Assembly (NCBI RefSeq): GCF_910591885.1
Contig: NC_063271.1
Location: 8,983,001-9,047,000 of the forward strand
Direction of reading: 5' to 3'
Length of the DNA stretch: 64,000 bases
From: Bombus terrestris
Taxonomy: Eukaryota; Arthropoda; Insecta; Hymenoptera; Apidae
The position numbers and the translations under genes are program-made. Below the pieces are notes generated by a model, which ran no database searches, was not told the DNA's origin, and saw only the letters and a list, made by a program, of their open reading frames with translations. This document shows positions 24,815 to 34,983 of the stretch, piece by piece; position 1 is the stretch's first letter, and the number at the start of each line of letters is the position of its first letter.

Positions 24815-27157
24815 ATGGGAATTCCTGGATTAACCACTTATATAAACAATCGTTCTGACCTTTATTTGGAGTACTATGAACTGCACAATACATATTTGGT
24901 AATCGATGGAAACAATGTTTGTTGTTCAATATATAATTTCTACACAAAATGTAATTGTGCATTTGGTGGTGATTATGATAATTATGCACAGTGTGTATCA
25001 CACTTCTTTGATGATTTATTAAAATGTAAAGTAACACCTCTGGTTATATTTGATGGTGGTAGCGAAAATAGAAAATTTAGAACTACTATAAAAAGAACTA
25101 AAGAGAAAATCCGTGTTGCATGGTCATTTTGTCCACTCAATCAAAGGAACATGAAATTTTTTCCTTTAATGTTACAAGAAGTTTTTATTGATGTAATGAG
25201 AGAAAAGAATATTAGACACGTGAAATGCCTATTCGAAGCTGATAATGACATAGCATCAGTAGCAAAGATTTTGAATTGTCCAGTACTCAGCTATGACTCT
25301 GACTTTTATATATATGGAACATTATATATACCATTTAATACATTAGATACTTATGTAGTTAAAAATCCAAATGGAAATGGTTACATGAAATGCTGTAAAA
25401 TTTACAAAGTTGAGAACTTGCTTAAATCTTTTAAAGGGCTACATCAATCAATGTTGCCACTGGCTGCAATATTACTAGGTAATGATTATGTAAAACCTAA
25501 TACGTTTAAGAACTTTTTTCGCCACTTGAAGTTAAGAGGAGCATCAAGAAAAAAGCATAATCATCGACAATGTTGTATAGAAACAACTTTGAGGTGGCTG
25601 AGCAATTACACTTTGGACAAAGCTATCATCGAAATTTTAAGTAGATTAATTAAGCCTATGCGACAAAAAATATTAGACTTAATAGAGATCAATATAAATA
25701 GCTATACAAATGCATCTGCTGACATGCTTTTACCTCTAGGTTTTTCAAAAGATCGTGTTGTTCGGGTAAATACATATCATTTGAATAGAAGTTTTAAATT
25801 TGATGGAGATATCAGTACATTGACATACATAGAGGAAGTTTGCGAAGAAGGAAATAATGTATCAAGCGAAGAAGAAGATAAAGATGAATATGATGAAATT
25901 GAAATAGCAAATACATATAGTAAGGCAAAACTATTACCTCAAAATGTAGTTGTTAGTAAATTGCCTAAGTGGTTTGTAAATGAATTTCTTATGGGCAGAT
26001 ATCCAAATTATTTTATGGATTTAATAGTTCAATATATATATGTTTGTCCTGTACAGGTGGAAGATTATCGTTATCCTTCTAGTGTCATAGTAAGTTTAAA
26101 AATTATTAGTGTTATATTTGGGATTTTAAAATCAGCAATAATTAGTAAAATATGTTATATGAAATATATGGTGAGAACACAAAATAAAAAGATTATATGC
26201 TGTAAGTTACAGAATACAGAAACTATAAATAATGTTAAACTACCTTCTTTATTCAATCTTAGAAATATCCCATCACTTACTCAAAGAGAGATTTTAAACA
26301 ATACTTTAGGAATTACAAATATGGATTGTATAAATGAACTTCCACCAGAATGGATGTTGTATATTGGATGTATTAAATATTGGTTACATCAAGAAGAATG
26401 TTCTTTATCTCATGAATGTTATTTATATTCTATATTTATTTGTATGTTATTTAACATAATCGATTCCAAAATTGGAAGATATAGAAACATGTATGCTTTT
26501 CAGAAAAGATATTGTCAATTAATTGAAACTGTGAAGCAACAGAGGAAAAATAACAATTGTGATTCATGTTATACAATGAATCAATTATGTGATAATCAAT
26601 ACAATGGTACAATCATAGAAGCCTATAATGAAGTTGACTATAATGACTGTATATTAGCAGCACCATTCTTTATCTCTTATTTTAATATGAATAAAGAATT
26701 ATATAACAATCCAAAAAAATTTGATAGATTTGCTGTACATGTATTCGCAGAGTTTCAAAGTTGTCTGAAACATACTATGAATCTGAACGCACTTTTGGGA
26801 TATCCTTATCCACAGACCAAAGTTGCAAATTTATTTAATGGTACTTTATTGTATAATCTGAGTAATAATTTTAAAACACGCTATAATATTGAAGAATACA
26901 TAAATATTGTTCTTCAAATGTCTCCAAGTCTCTTAAGATTATTTAATACATTTTTATTAAAAGTCAAATCAATGTTTCCACTTAAGTTGCAGAATGGAAC
27001 TAATCTTCGTAAAAAACATAGAACAAAACCTAAACATCCAAAGTCTAAAAAAAGCATTTCAGCTGAAAATGATTCTGAATATTTTAGTGCAGATGATGAT
27101 TTAAATGAAGCATATCGTGATCCAAATAATCGTTTTTCTATGCTCAGCCATGCATAA
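24815..27157 (+). CDS. Asteroid-type (ASTE1-like) XPG-fold nuclease, copy A
   Basis: An intronless gene of 780 codons. Asteroid proteins share the XPG/FEN1 N-terminal nuclease fold; the Drosophila gene was linked to EGF-receptor signalling and human ASTE1 to DNA end processing (family knowledge). The N-terminus MGIPGLTTYI is the usual XPG start. Acidic residues of the FEN1-type site are all visible: VIDGNN, FDGG, EADNDIA, SYDSDF and LGNDYV. A conserved FGGDYDNYAQCVSHFFDDLL block follows the first. The middle carries an acidic segment (SSEEEDKDEYDE), and the end a basic stretch (RKKHRTKPKHPKSKK) followed by the NNRFSML motif that closes the ASTE1 family. A poly(A) signal AATAAA lies at 27271. 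A paralogue (copy B) lies 3.5 kb downstream. Confidence 0.88.
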   Translation: MGIPGLTTYINNRSDLYLEYYELHNTYLVIDGNNVCCSIYNFYTKCNCAFGGDYDNYAQCVSHFFDDLLKCKVTPLVIFDGGSENRKFRTTIKRTKEKIRVAWSFCPLNQRNMKFFPLMLQEVFIDVMREKNIRHVKCLFEADNDIASVAKILNCPVLSYDSDFYIYGTLYIPFNTLDTYVVKNPNGNGYMKCCKIYKVENLLKSFKGLHQSMLPLAAILLGNDYVKPNTFKNFFRHLKLRGASRKKHNHRQCCIETTLRWLSNYTLDKAIIEILSRLIKPMRQKILDLIEININSYTNASADMLLPLGFSKDRVVRVNTYHLNRSFKFDGDISTLTYIEEVCEEGNNVSSEEEDKDEYDEIEIANTYSKAKLLPQNVVVSKLPKWFVNEFLMGRYPNYFMDLIVQYIYVCPVQVEDYRYPSSVIVSLKIISVIFGILKSAIISKICYMKYMVRTQNKKIICCKLQNTETINNVKLPSLFNLRNIPSLTQREILNNTLGITNMDCINELPPEWMLYIGCIKYWLHQEECSLSHECYLYSIFICMLFNIIDSKIGRYRNMYAFQKRYCQLIETVKQQRKNNNCDSCYTMNQLCDNQYNGTIIEAYNEVDYNDCILAAPFFISYFNMNKELYNNPKKFDRFAVHVFAEFQSCLKHTMNLNALLGYPYPQTKVANLFNGTLLYNLSNNFKTRYNIEEYINIVLQMSPSLLRLFNTFLLKVKSMFPLKLQNGTNLRKKHRTKPKHPKSKKSISAENDSEYFSADDDLNEAYRDPNNRFSMLSHA

Positions 27158-28100
27158 TGCATATTTTCATTCAATATTACAGTAGAATTCCATTTTTATA
27201 CCAGGGCATAAATAGTATTTTTTTTTTTTTTTGTTTATACAATGTCCAATGTTTGTCTAATCATTTATTCAATAAAGTTTCATTGAAGTAAATGTATTTG
27301 GTATAAACGGAATTCTCTGTGGTTAATTCTGTACTACATCATATGTAGTGTATATAATGTCTTTATACTATATACTAATGTATATATTTGATCTCTACAA
27401 GTATATATTGATATGTATATAGAATTTAAGTCTTAATTGAATTAATATTTTTCATAGAATGAATTATTATATCTTCAATATACATAAAAATAAAGAGGAT
27501 GGTAATGTAATACAACTATAATTTGTATTTGTTATTAATAATTATATGAGATTTATTCTTTCGTCTTATTTTATCCTTTATCTTATAACTTACAAGTTAC
27601 ATGGGACAATTGTAAAGGGTATGATTTATAAGAAATAGGAATCAAATTTTATCATACAAGGCTTTGTTTTTAAGAAAATTGATTTTGAATATTATTTCTC
27701 TAATAAGTATATACTTAACTATGTCTTGACCTTTTGAATGGACTTTACCTATGACTAATGTTTCTAAGTATTTATATCTGTGTATTGATTGCTGGAGAAA
27801 ATTCAATGACAAGAGGCTGAACATTATTGTTATTGTTTCAGAAATTACTTGGAATATTTCACATTCTATTAAATACATAATTCTATTTTTTATTTGAAAT
27901 TTCTGTTATTATAAACTAATAAAATTGATTATGTCAATATTTTGTTTTTCCATATGTTTCCTATAAAGGGCAGTAGAATGTATTTTATCAGCACATAGAT
28001 AAGTAATATAACATCTTATCAGTTTTTTATCAGATTTTTATCTTAGTATCTTATCAGATTTTTAATCAGTTATAGTTATATCTCATATAAGTTATATCAT
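27158..28100. other. Spacer with duplicated flank, downstream of asteroid copy A
   Basis: It holds the 3' UTR of copy A, a poly-T run at about 27211-27230, and from about 27484 the second copy of the flank seen at 24345. After about 27650 the similarity fades. An open frame on the minus strand at 27642-27878 has no recognised domain. Confidence 0.45.
27484..27560 (+). repeat. Upstream flank of the tandem duplication, copy B
   Basis: TAAAGAGGATGGTAATGTAA and AATTTGTATTTGTTATTAAT match the 24345-24420 segment with scattered changes. It marks the start of the second duplication unit, which has since been broken by mobile elements before the second gene. Confidence 0.7.
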
Positions 28101-28870
28101 TTTTCTTTTTTTTTTTTTTTACGTGGAGGAAACCGCACGGACGCTAGGTCGTTTCTGGGGGGAAGCGGTGTGGTACTGCTGGACTCCAACCGACTAAAAC
28201 CTCCACGATGACCGTCCGGTTGTGATCGAAAGAGGCCCGGGAACCGGAGCGAGCGACAGACCGGACTCCTCCCGCGCACAGGATGCATCGTCTCTGGAGC
28301 CGCCATACAAGGCAGTCTGGTTCCCTTACCGGACTGCTTGGCTGTTCCGAGGCGCTGATCTATCAGCGCCAAAGTTTGACCCCCACCGGGGGGAGCGGCG
28401 GCGCTAGAGCGCTTTGTCCAAGCGCGTCCGCGGCGTCTGCCGCGCCCCCGCCGGTCGATCCTCTCGGGGTGGGAGCTCCGCACCCTCGCCCTCTCTGCTG
28501 CCTCCTTCCGAAGCATAACCTGCTCACAGAAGGAGGTCACGGCCCTCCTCCCTCTCTCGCTCGCCAACAGTGCCTCGAGGATCGCCGGCGGCGAGAGGTC
28601 CCATCCGATTTCCACGATGAGATCGCGGCGCGGCCGCGCCCACGCCGGACAGAACTCCAACATGTGCTGCGCCAAATCCACGCTCGCATCGCAGTGGTGG
28701 CAACGCGCGGTCGCTTCCTTCCTGATTCGGTGCAAGTATTCACTAAAGCACCCGTGCCCGGTGAGCACCTGTGTCAAGTGTAAGTCAGGGGGAGGGAGCC
28801 CGGCCCCGTCCAACCAAACGTCCCAGTTTCCAATTCTAAATCCAACCCAATGTAGAAAACCCAGACTATT
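28101..28870 (-). mobile_element. 5'-truncated non-LTR retrotransposon (LINE, R1-clade-like)
   Basis: On the minus strand an open frame of about 270 codons runs to the 3' end. It includes the C-terminal zinc-knuckle region of R1-type ORF2: LTQVLTGHGCFSEYLHRI, then CHHCDASVDLAQHMLEFC (C-x2-C...H-x4-C), and an Arg-rich tail. The copy ends in a poly(A) tract, seen as T(n) at 28101-28120 on the plus strand. The reverse transcriptase and endonuclease parts are missing, so it is a dead 5'-truncated insertion. It is strikingly GC-rich compared with its surroundings and its frame is still open, which suggests a fairly recent insertion. The 5' junction near 28870 is approximate, and no clear target-site duplication was found. 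The clade is judged from the tail only. Confidence 0.8.
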
Positions 28871-28879
28871 ATGACGAAT

Positions 28880-30330
28880 ATGATATATAGACTGGAAAAT
28901 CAATATCACCCCAGCTCCGATAACTCAAAAACCTAACAGACCATACTTTGAACAAATTACAAAGTCCGAACTAGGAGATTTTAACGAACAGCACTGGTTG
29001 CGTCAATTAACCAAACACTTTATTAAACACCGAACCGAACGCTTACAAATAAGAATAAACGACAATAGCTTCAGCACGTTAGAAAAGGTAAATATTCAAC
29101 TCATGCTGAGGTTTCTAACAACGAGATTCCCCCAAATTAAATTAATATTTGGACAAGATCCGCCAGTAGACTATGATAACGAACAAAAACAGACGATACT
29201 ACGCGAAAATCATAACGAAATAGTAGGACACTTAGGTATACACAGCACTGTCACGTAAAAATAAAAAGAAATTTTATTAGGAAGGAGAACACTTTATTTT
29301 TATTTCGTTTATACAAGTATAAGACACTTCCGAACTCTAGCCGTGACCGTACGAGAGTGAGTCCCTACAAGCTTTTTACTTTCGGTCATCTGTTCTCTCA
29401 TTACCCCCCACTACCCTGTAGGCGTACGTGACCGTTGCTACGCTTCTGGAACATTTTATGGTAGGACCGTTAGGCCATAAATGAATCCTTAGGTACTCTG
29501 CCAATATACATTGTCGCCAAGGTCACCATGTGTTCCTCTCGTCGGTGCATCGGGTGCGAAGTATGCCGACCGGGACACCATCCTGCCCGAGGTGTGTGTG
29601 TGTCCTGGTCTCTGATGTAATTTACGTTACAGCACCATGAAACGAATACAAGAGCACCATCACTGGACAAACCTAGAACAAGACGTTACAGAATTCATAC
29701 AAAACTGCGAAACCTGCCAACAAGAAGAGCTAAATCGTATCAGGGCCAAAGAACAATCTATAATAACTGACACACCCCTTAATCTTAATGACAAAATCGC
29801 AATGGACATATTCGGACCTCTCACCAAAACCAAACGGGGCAATCAATTTATCCTGTCTATCCAAGATCAATTAACCAAATATCTCATCCTCATACCCTTA
29901 AAAGACCAAACAACCAACTCAATCATTAACGAACTTTTGGATCACTATGTGTATATATTTTCCGCACCAAAAAGTATTCTCACGGACATGGGACGAAATT
30001 TCGTATGTAAGTTGATGGACACATTTGAAAAGGCTTTCAAAATCCGACACATAAAAACCACTTCTTTCCATCCACAATTTAACGGATCCCTTTAACGAAC
30101 GCATGCCGTAGTAAAGGACCTTATTCGAACTTGTACGACCGACTCCATACGACATACCCCATTCGAATTAACATTTAGACGACAAGCTAACATGCCATCC
30201 TCAATATCAACCACTCCTAGCCTAACTAGAGAATAATTGTTTAACCTCTGGAAAAATCGACACAACGCCTATATAGCTAAACTAAGACGAATTCCGATAT
30301 TCCGAGTAAAAGATAAAGTATGGGTACATA
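28880..30330 (+). mobile_element. Decayed Ty3/gypsy-type pol (integrase region)
   Basis: Two open segments, 28980-29258 and 29637-30095, belong to one pol reading frame that is interrupted by a solo LTR. The first ends with the His part of the integrase HHCC finger (HLGIHS). The second begins with the rest of it (CETCQQEE), followed by the integrase core with AMDIFGP and ILTDMGRNF. A TAA stop at 30093-30095 replaces the codon where the third catalytic acidic residue (Glu of D,D35E) is expected, and a second stop follows near 30228. The frame continues, broken, to about 30330. The Gag, protease, RT and both own LTRs are absent. The element is therefore inactive. Confidence 0.85.
29249..29631. 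mobile_element. Solo LTR nested in the gypsy remnant
   Basis: A 383-bp segment begins TGTCACGTAAA, ends TTTACGTTACA and is flanked on both sides by GCAC (29245-29248 and 29632-29635). TG...CA ends and a 4-bp target-site duplication are the marks of an LTR of the Ty3/gypsy type. Removing the segment and one GCAC joins the two halves of the host integrase frame exactly. This shows the insertion came after the host element lost other parts but while this frame was still readable. Confidence 0.88.
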
Positions 30331-30379
30331 ACATGATATATGTGCGTTTATTGTTAACAAATGAATATCATATTTTATA

Positions 30380-30588
30380 TTAGGTCATCCCATAAGTTCG
30401 TGCCGACTTTTGTGTATACATTTCATGTGTCGATTTATAAACATAAGAGATAAGAGATAAGATACCAATGCACTTAAAAAATGGGAAGAAGTTGTACAAC
30501 GAGAGGGGATTACATTTTTTCATAAAATTGAAAGGTATGTAAACAATCTTAACATATATAACCGGAACGAACTTATGGGATGGCCTAA
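30380..30588. mobile_element. Mariner-derived MITE with 26-bp terminal inverted repeats
   Basis: The left end TTAGGTCATCCCATAAGTTC matches the inverted right end, which reads TTAGGCCATCCCATAAGTTC from the other strand. TA dinucleotides at 30378-30379 and 30589-30590 form the target-site duplication. The 209-bp body keeps a fragment like a mariner transposase C-terminus (LKKWEEVVQREG). It is an internally deleted, non-autonomous mariner. Its right end lies 45 bp before the start of asteroid copy B. Confidence 0.88.
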
Positions 30589-30633
30589 TATTTACTAGTT
30601 TAACGTGTGACAAGAAAGGTAAACAGGAAGATA

Positions 30634-32778
30634 ATGGGTATTCCAGGATTAACTACTTATATAAACAAGCATCGATTTCATTTTTTAAAGCATTACGAAT
30701 TACATGATACGTATTTATTAATTGATGGAAATAATATTAATCATTTATTATATAAAAAGTGCGCAGGCAATAATTGGATATTTGGCGGTGATTACGATAA
30801 TTATGCGCAATGTGTATCAGATTTCTTTGATGATCTATTAAAGTGTAATGTAACGCCCTTAGTCTTTATTGATGGTGGTGTTGAAAGTAAAAAATTCAAA
30901 ACTATTGTAAAAAGGCTGAAAAGGAAACTAAATATATTACCAACTTCTATATTCAAAACTAGATATTCAGAACCAATTTTTCCTTTGCTAAAACAACATG
31001 TTTTTATTGATGTGATGAAAGAAAAAAATATTCGATTTGTGCAGTGTCTACTTGAAGCTGACAATATTATAGCATCAGTAGCAAAGATATTAAATTGTCC
31101 AGTTCTCAGCCATGATTCAGATTTTTATGTATATGGATCATTATATATACCATTTGATACATTACAAACTGCAATTAAAAATTCACGTGGAAATGGTTAT
31201 GTTATACCTTGTAAAATTTATAAGATTAAGAAATTATTCAAATATTTTAGAGGATTAGACCAATCAAAGATAATATTAGCTGCAATATTATTAGGCAATG
31301 ACTATGTGGAACCTGGTACATTTAGAAACTTCTTCCGCTATTTAAATTTAAAACAATCAGATATAAACCAATATGGCCGACAACACTGTGTAGGTAGAAT
31401 TTTTGTATGGTTGAGTAAATACAGCTTGCATGATGCAATCATTGCAATTTTAAGTAGGTTAACTATGCCTATACGACAAAAAATATTGGATTTAATAGAG
31501 ACGAGTATAAATAGCGATAAAAATGGATATGTTGAAATACTTGTAGCTCTAGGTTTCTCAAGAGATTATACTACTCGTGTAAATACCTGTGGCTTCAATG
31601 GAAGGTTTAAATTTGATGGAGATATCAATACATTGACATACATAGAAGAAGTTCGCGAAGGAAATAGTGAATCAACTGAAGAAGATAAGGAAGAAGACGA
31701 TGAAAATGAAATAGCAAAGATATTCAATGAGTCTGAATTAATATCTAACACTGCAACTATTAGTAATTTGCCTATATGGTTTGTAAATGAATTTCGTATT
31801 GGTAAATATCCATCATATTTTCTGGATTTAATAATTCAACGTTTATATGTATGCCCCATACAAGTAGAAGATTTTCGTTATCCTTCAAACATCATAGTAA
31901 GTCTAAAAATCCTTAGTATCATCATTGGAATTCTAAAATTAGTGTTAGACAATAATATAAATTGTATAAGATACTTAATGAGAACTGAAGATAGAAAGAT
32001 TATGTGCCATAAGTTAGGGGCTTTAGAAATTATGAATACTTTTAGTCTACCTTCTTCATCCAATCTTAGTGATGTCTCATTACTTACTCAAAGAGAGATT
32101 TTAAACCATACTTTAGGAATTACAGATATGGATTGTATAAATGAACTTCCACCAAAGTGGATATTATATGTTGGATGCATCAAATATTGGATGCATCAAC
32201 AAGAATGTCCTATATCTCACAAATGTTATTTATATTCTATATTTATTTGTATGTTATTTGATATGATAGATTTCAAAATTGGAAAATATAGAAATATAAA
32301 AACTTTTAACAAAAAATATAAGCAAAAAATTAAAGCCATAAAGCAGAAAAGAAAAGAAAGTAATTATAACCCACGTTGTATAATAAATACAATTCACGAA
32401 GCCTATAATGAAATCGTTCATGACGACTATGTACTAGCAGCACCATTTTTTATTTCACATTTTGAAGTAGATGAAACATCATATAACACAGAAAAGTTTG
32501 ATATACATATAGTACATGTTTTTGGTGGGTTCCAAACTTGTTTGAAACATACCATGGATTTGAATGCACTTTTGGGATGTCCTTATCCACAGATCAAAGT
32601 CGCACATTTATATAATAGTACTTTATTGTACAATCTGTGTAATAATTTTAGTACTCACCATAATATCGAAGAATATATAAATATTGTTCTGCAAATGTCT
32701 CCAAGCCTCTTAAGATTTTTTAATACATTTTTATTAAAAGTCAAACCAATGTTTCCATGTATATTTCAAAATAAATAA
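30634..32778 (+). CDS. Asteroid-type (ASTE1-like) XPG-fold nuclease, copy B
   Basis: An intronless paralogue of copy A, 714 codons from the MGIPGLTTYI start. An upstream in-frame ATG at 30607 would add nine residues but breaks the family N-terminus. By eye about two thirds of residues are shared over the first 80 positions. All acidic site residues remain: LIDGNN, IDGG, EADNIIA, SHDSDF and LGNDYV, with FGGDYDNYAQCV intact. The acidic middle segment is kept (STEEDKEEDDENE). The frame ends at FPCIFQNK, so the basic tail and NNRFSML motif of copy A are missing, about 55 residues. The open frame across more than 2 kb of AT-rich DNA argues for selection. The 5' flank is homologous to copy A for only about 35-40 bp, after which the MITE intervenes. 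Confidence 0.85.
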   Translation: MGIPGLTTYINKHRFHFLKHYELHDTYLLIDGNNINHLLYKKCAGNNWIFGGDYDNYAQCVSDFFDDLLKCNVTPLVFIDGGVESKKFKTIVKRLKRKLNILPTSIFKTRYSEPIFPLLKQHVFIDVMKEKNIRFVQCLLEADNIIASVAKILNCPVLSHDSDFYVYGSLYIPFDTLQTAIKNSRGNGYVIPCKIYKIKKLFKYFRGLDQSKIILAAILLGNDYVEPGTFRNFFRYLNLKQSDINQYGRQHCVGRIFVWLSKYSLHDAIIAILSRLTMPIRQKILDLIETSINSDKNGYVEILVALGFSRDYTTRVNTCGFNGRFKFDGDINTLTYIEEVREGNSESTEEDKEEDDENEIAKIFNESELISNTATISNLPIWFVNEFRIGKYPSYFLDLIIQRLYVCPIQVEDFRYPSNIIVSLKILSIIIGILKLVLDNNINCIRYLMRTEDRKIMCHKLGALEIMNTFSLPSSSNLSDVSLLTQREILNHTLGITDMDCINELPPKWILYVGCIKYWMHQQECPISHKCYLYSIFICMLFDMIDFKIGKYRNIKTFNKKYKQKIKAIKQKRKESNYNPRCIINTIHEAYNEIVHDDYVLAAPFFISHFEVDETSYNTEKFDIHIVHVFGGFQTCLKHTMDLNALLGCPYPQIKVAHLYNSTLLYNLCNNFSTHHNIEEYINIVLQMSPSLLRFFNTFLLKVKPMFPCIFQNK

Positions 32779-33434
32779 TATTGCTCTACAAATCTCTTAA
32801 GGAAGGCAGGAAGACATTTTAAGGTACCTGAGAGTATGAGACAGGAAAGTACAAAAACAAATGCAATATAATACCATAATAAAATTAAAGTACATATAAC
32901 TAAAGATATAAATATATAAACTAAATATATAACAGTGGTGCAAGTGCTGGAATATTAAAGTAGAAATATAAAAGAGCAAAGCCAGTAATTATTGGCATAA
33001 ATGAGATAAGGATTGATGGAGAGGTAGAATAGATATTGGTAAAAGAGTGAAAGAAGGGAATGTGAACTCTATGGGATCAAATATGGAAGCACATAACAAG
33101 AAACAGAATTAGAAAGGGAGATTAGTACAGGAGACATAGTTCACGAACAAGCAAAAAATAAGACTGTAGACTGGGTGAGAAATTTGCAGAAGATAAAAAA
33201 GGAAAGAATAAAGAAAGAGAGGAGGTTAAGTAGGTAAATTAGACAATTAACTCTAGTAGCACTCGTTCTATAGAGTAAGTAATGACGAGGGACCAAAAAT
33301 GGATTATCTATAATAATGTTAAGCGGAAAAGATCTCGGGGGAAGGTAGAATGAATCACCTTTAGCACTAAACTTACAGGGACTTCACATATACATATTCC
33401 TACCGTGACCGGTCTTTAAAACAACTTGTATTTC
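32779..33434. other. Purine-rich spacer after asteroid copy B
   Basis: The segment is A/G-rich on the plus strand (for example AAGAAAGAGAGGAGGTTAAG) and unlike the AT-rich spacers elsewhere. Broken coding-like phrases appear in several frames but no family was recognised. It may be an old mobile-element insertion that also removed the C-terminal tail of copy B. Confidence 0.35.
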
Positions 33435-33439
33435 TTAAT

Positions 33440-33690
33440 ATAGAATGAAGATAATAGCCAGTTTGATAGTAAAAAATATAGTTTTAAAAATTATTAAAAA
33501 AAGTATTAAAAATATTACTAATTGAAATAAAAATTCTTGCCTCGAAATTCCTTCTCCCGTGATTTCTTTACTTAAAATCCATGCAATTATCCCGGTTATG
33601 TCTAGGATATTGAAAAATACTTGTAGAGGCCATCTTCTAGATTTGGATTTTACAGTGAAATAAATGCATATAATTTTGCAGTAGATAGAT
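33440..33690 (-). pseudogene. piggyBac-type transposase fragment
   Basis: The minus-strand translation reads SRRWPLQVFFNILDITGI, followed by ISRQEFLFQL. This resembles the C-terminal part of piggyBac transposases (the RWPxxVFFxxLDIxxxNA and SRxxFLxxL phrases). Only about 70 residues are recognisable and no ends were identified, so it is a relic. Confidence 0.6.
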
Positions 33691-34084
33691 CCCATTTAAT
33701 TCCCAACACTCGAAATTCCATTTTTTCCTTCCGCTTTCAGTTTTAGAATTGAGTATTCGAGAGTCTACTATTACAAAATATATAAATCGTTTAACCAGTC
33801 AAATGACCAGTCGTGATAAGTAAGACGGATTACATATTATTTTTAGAAAACACACAATAAGAAAAGAAGTGAATGTTAAAAAATTCATTGTACATATATT
33901 ATAAGAAAAGTCGTGAAGCTAAATGACGGTGCAATAACGTTGTATATAAAAAATTCTAAACGAAATTTAAAAACCAATCATTTAAGTGGTCACAGTAGGT
34001 TTAGTGTTAGCCATCCCAAAAGCCGGTCTTTATCTGAAGAAAGCTCTGTGTCTGGTGAAACAGAAAAGGAATCCTATATTATAA

Positions 34085-34512
34085 GCTTCTACCAAACAAC
34101 CAGACGATAAATTCGGAAAGGTATTGTTGGCAATTAGACGAATTAAAGACAACAATTGAACAGAAACGTTCAGAACTAGTGAATCGGAAGAACGTCGTGT
34201 TTCATCAGAGCAATGCGAGACCTCATGTGTATTTAACTATTCGACAAAAGCTATTGAAGCTTGGTTGGGATGTGCTACCCCACCTACCAGAAATTGCCAG
34301 AACTTTAACTCTTTGGTCGACGTAAAAAATCATATTGAAAAGGTTCTAGGAGGTTCTAGGAGGATATAATATTTAAGTCACGTGAAAGATGGAGGACAAT
34401 TGTAGAACAAAATAACACTTACACAATTGTATCTGTATAATTGAATAAATCTATTTCGAAATTTAAATGTGCTGCGTCTTTAAAAATCGGAACGAACTTT
34501 TCGAGCGACCCA
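34085..34512 (+). pseudogene. Mariner transposase fragment with 3' terminal repeat
   Basis: The plus-strand translation around 34105-34320 reads YCWQLDELKTTIEQKRSELV, NRKNVVFHQSNARPHV and RQKLLKLGWDVLPHLP, the C-terminal half of a mariner transposase. The Asp expected in the HQDNARPH motif is Ser here, so the D,D34D site is lost, and stop codons follow. The sequence ends with GGAACGAACTTTTCGAGCGA, a typical mariner terminal repeat. No left end was found. Confidence 0.78.
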
Positions 34513-34983
34513 CTAACAATTAGGTAGATGATAGATAATAGATTTGTAATAGTAAAAAAGAAAAGGGTAAAATAAGGTTTTGTGTGTGAGTGTATGAATG
34601 TGTATTTAGATGATTAAATAAAAATGCAAGGCACTAGGAAAAATAATTGCAAACCGAGTTCCCTTTATGATCAGAAGATTGAAAATAAACTATACCACTA
34701 TTACTACTATATAATAAGGTTTCATTTAAAATTCATTATGTCTTTATTTACTGTGGTTATCATTATTTTTGGAATATTTCCTGTTTTTAGTTCGTTCCTT
34801 TAATGTAGAATGATTTTTGTTTTGATTCCTAGCTTTTGAGATACGGAATTTAGGATACTGAAAGGAATATTAGAAATTTTTTAAATTAAGGACAATATAA
34901 TACAAATTTATAAATATGAATTTAAAAAATTGTTTAATTTTGAATAAAATTTGTAGGACACATAATGATATATTTATAATTAC

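Noticed and set aside
28222..28874. Plus-strand open frames over the GC-rich LINE
   Set aside because: High GC leaves few stops; the minus-strand frame carries the zinc-knuckle and poly(A) end, so the plus frames are shadows.
30380..30613. Minus-strand open frame of 77 codons
   Set aside because: It lies across the mariner MITE; its content is explained by the element's inverted ends and reverse of a transposase remnant.
33913..34110. Ser-rich open frame (SGHSRFSVSHPKSRSLSEES) before the mariner fragment
   Set aside because: Looks somewhat protein-like, but there are no supporting splice partners or recognised family, and it runs into the mariner relic. Left unannotated.
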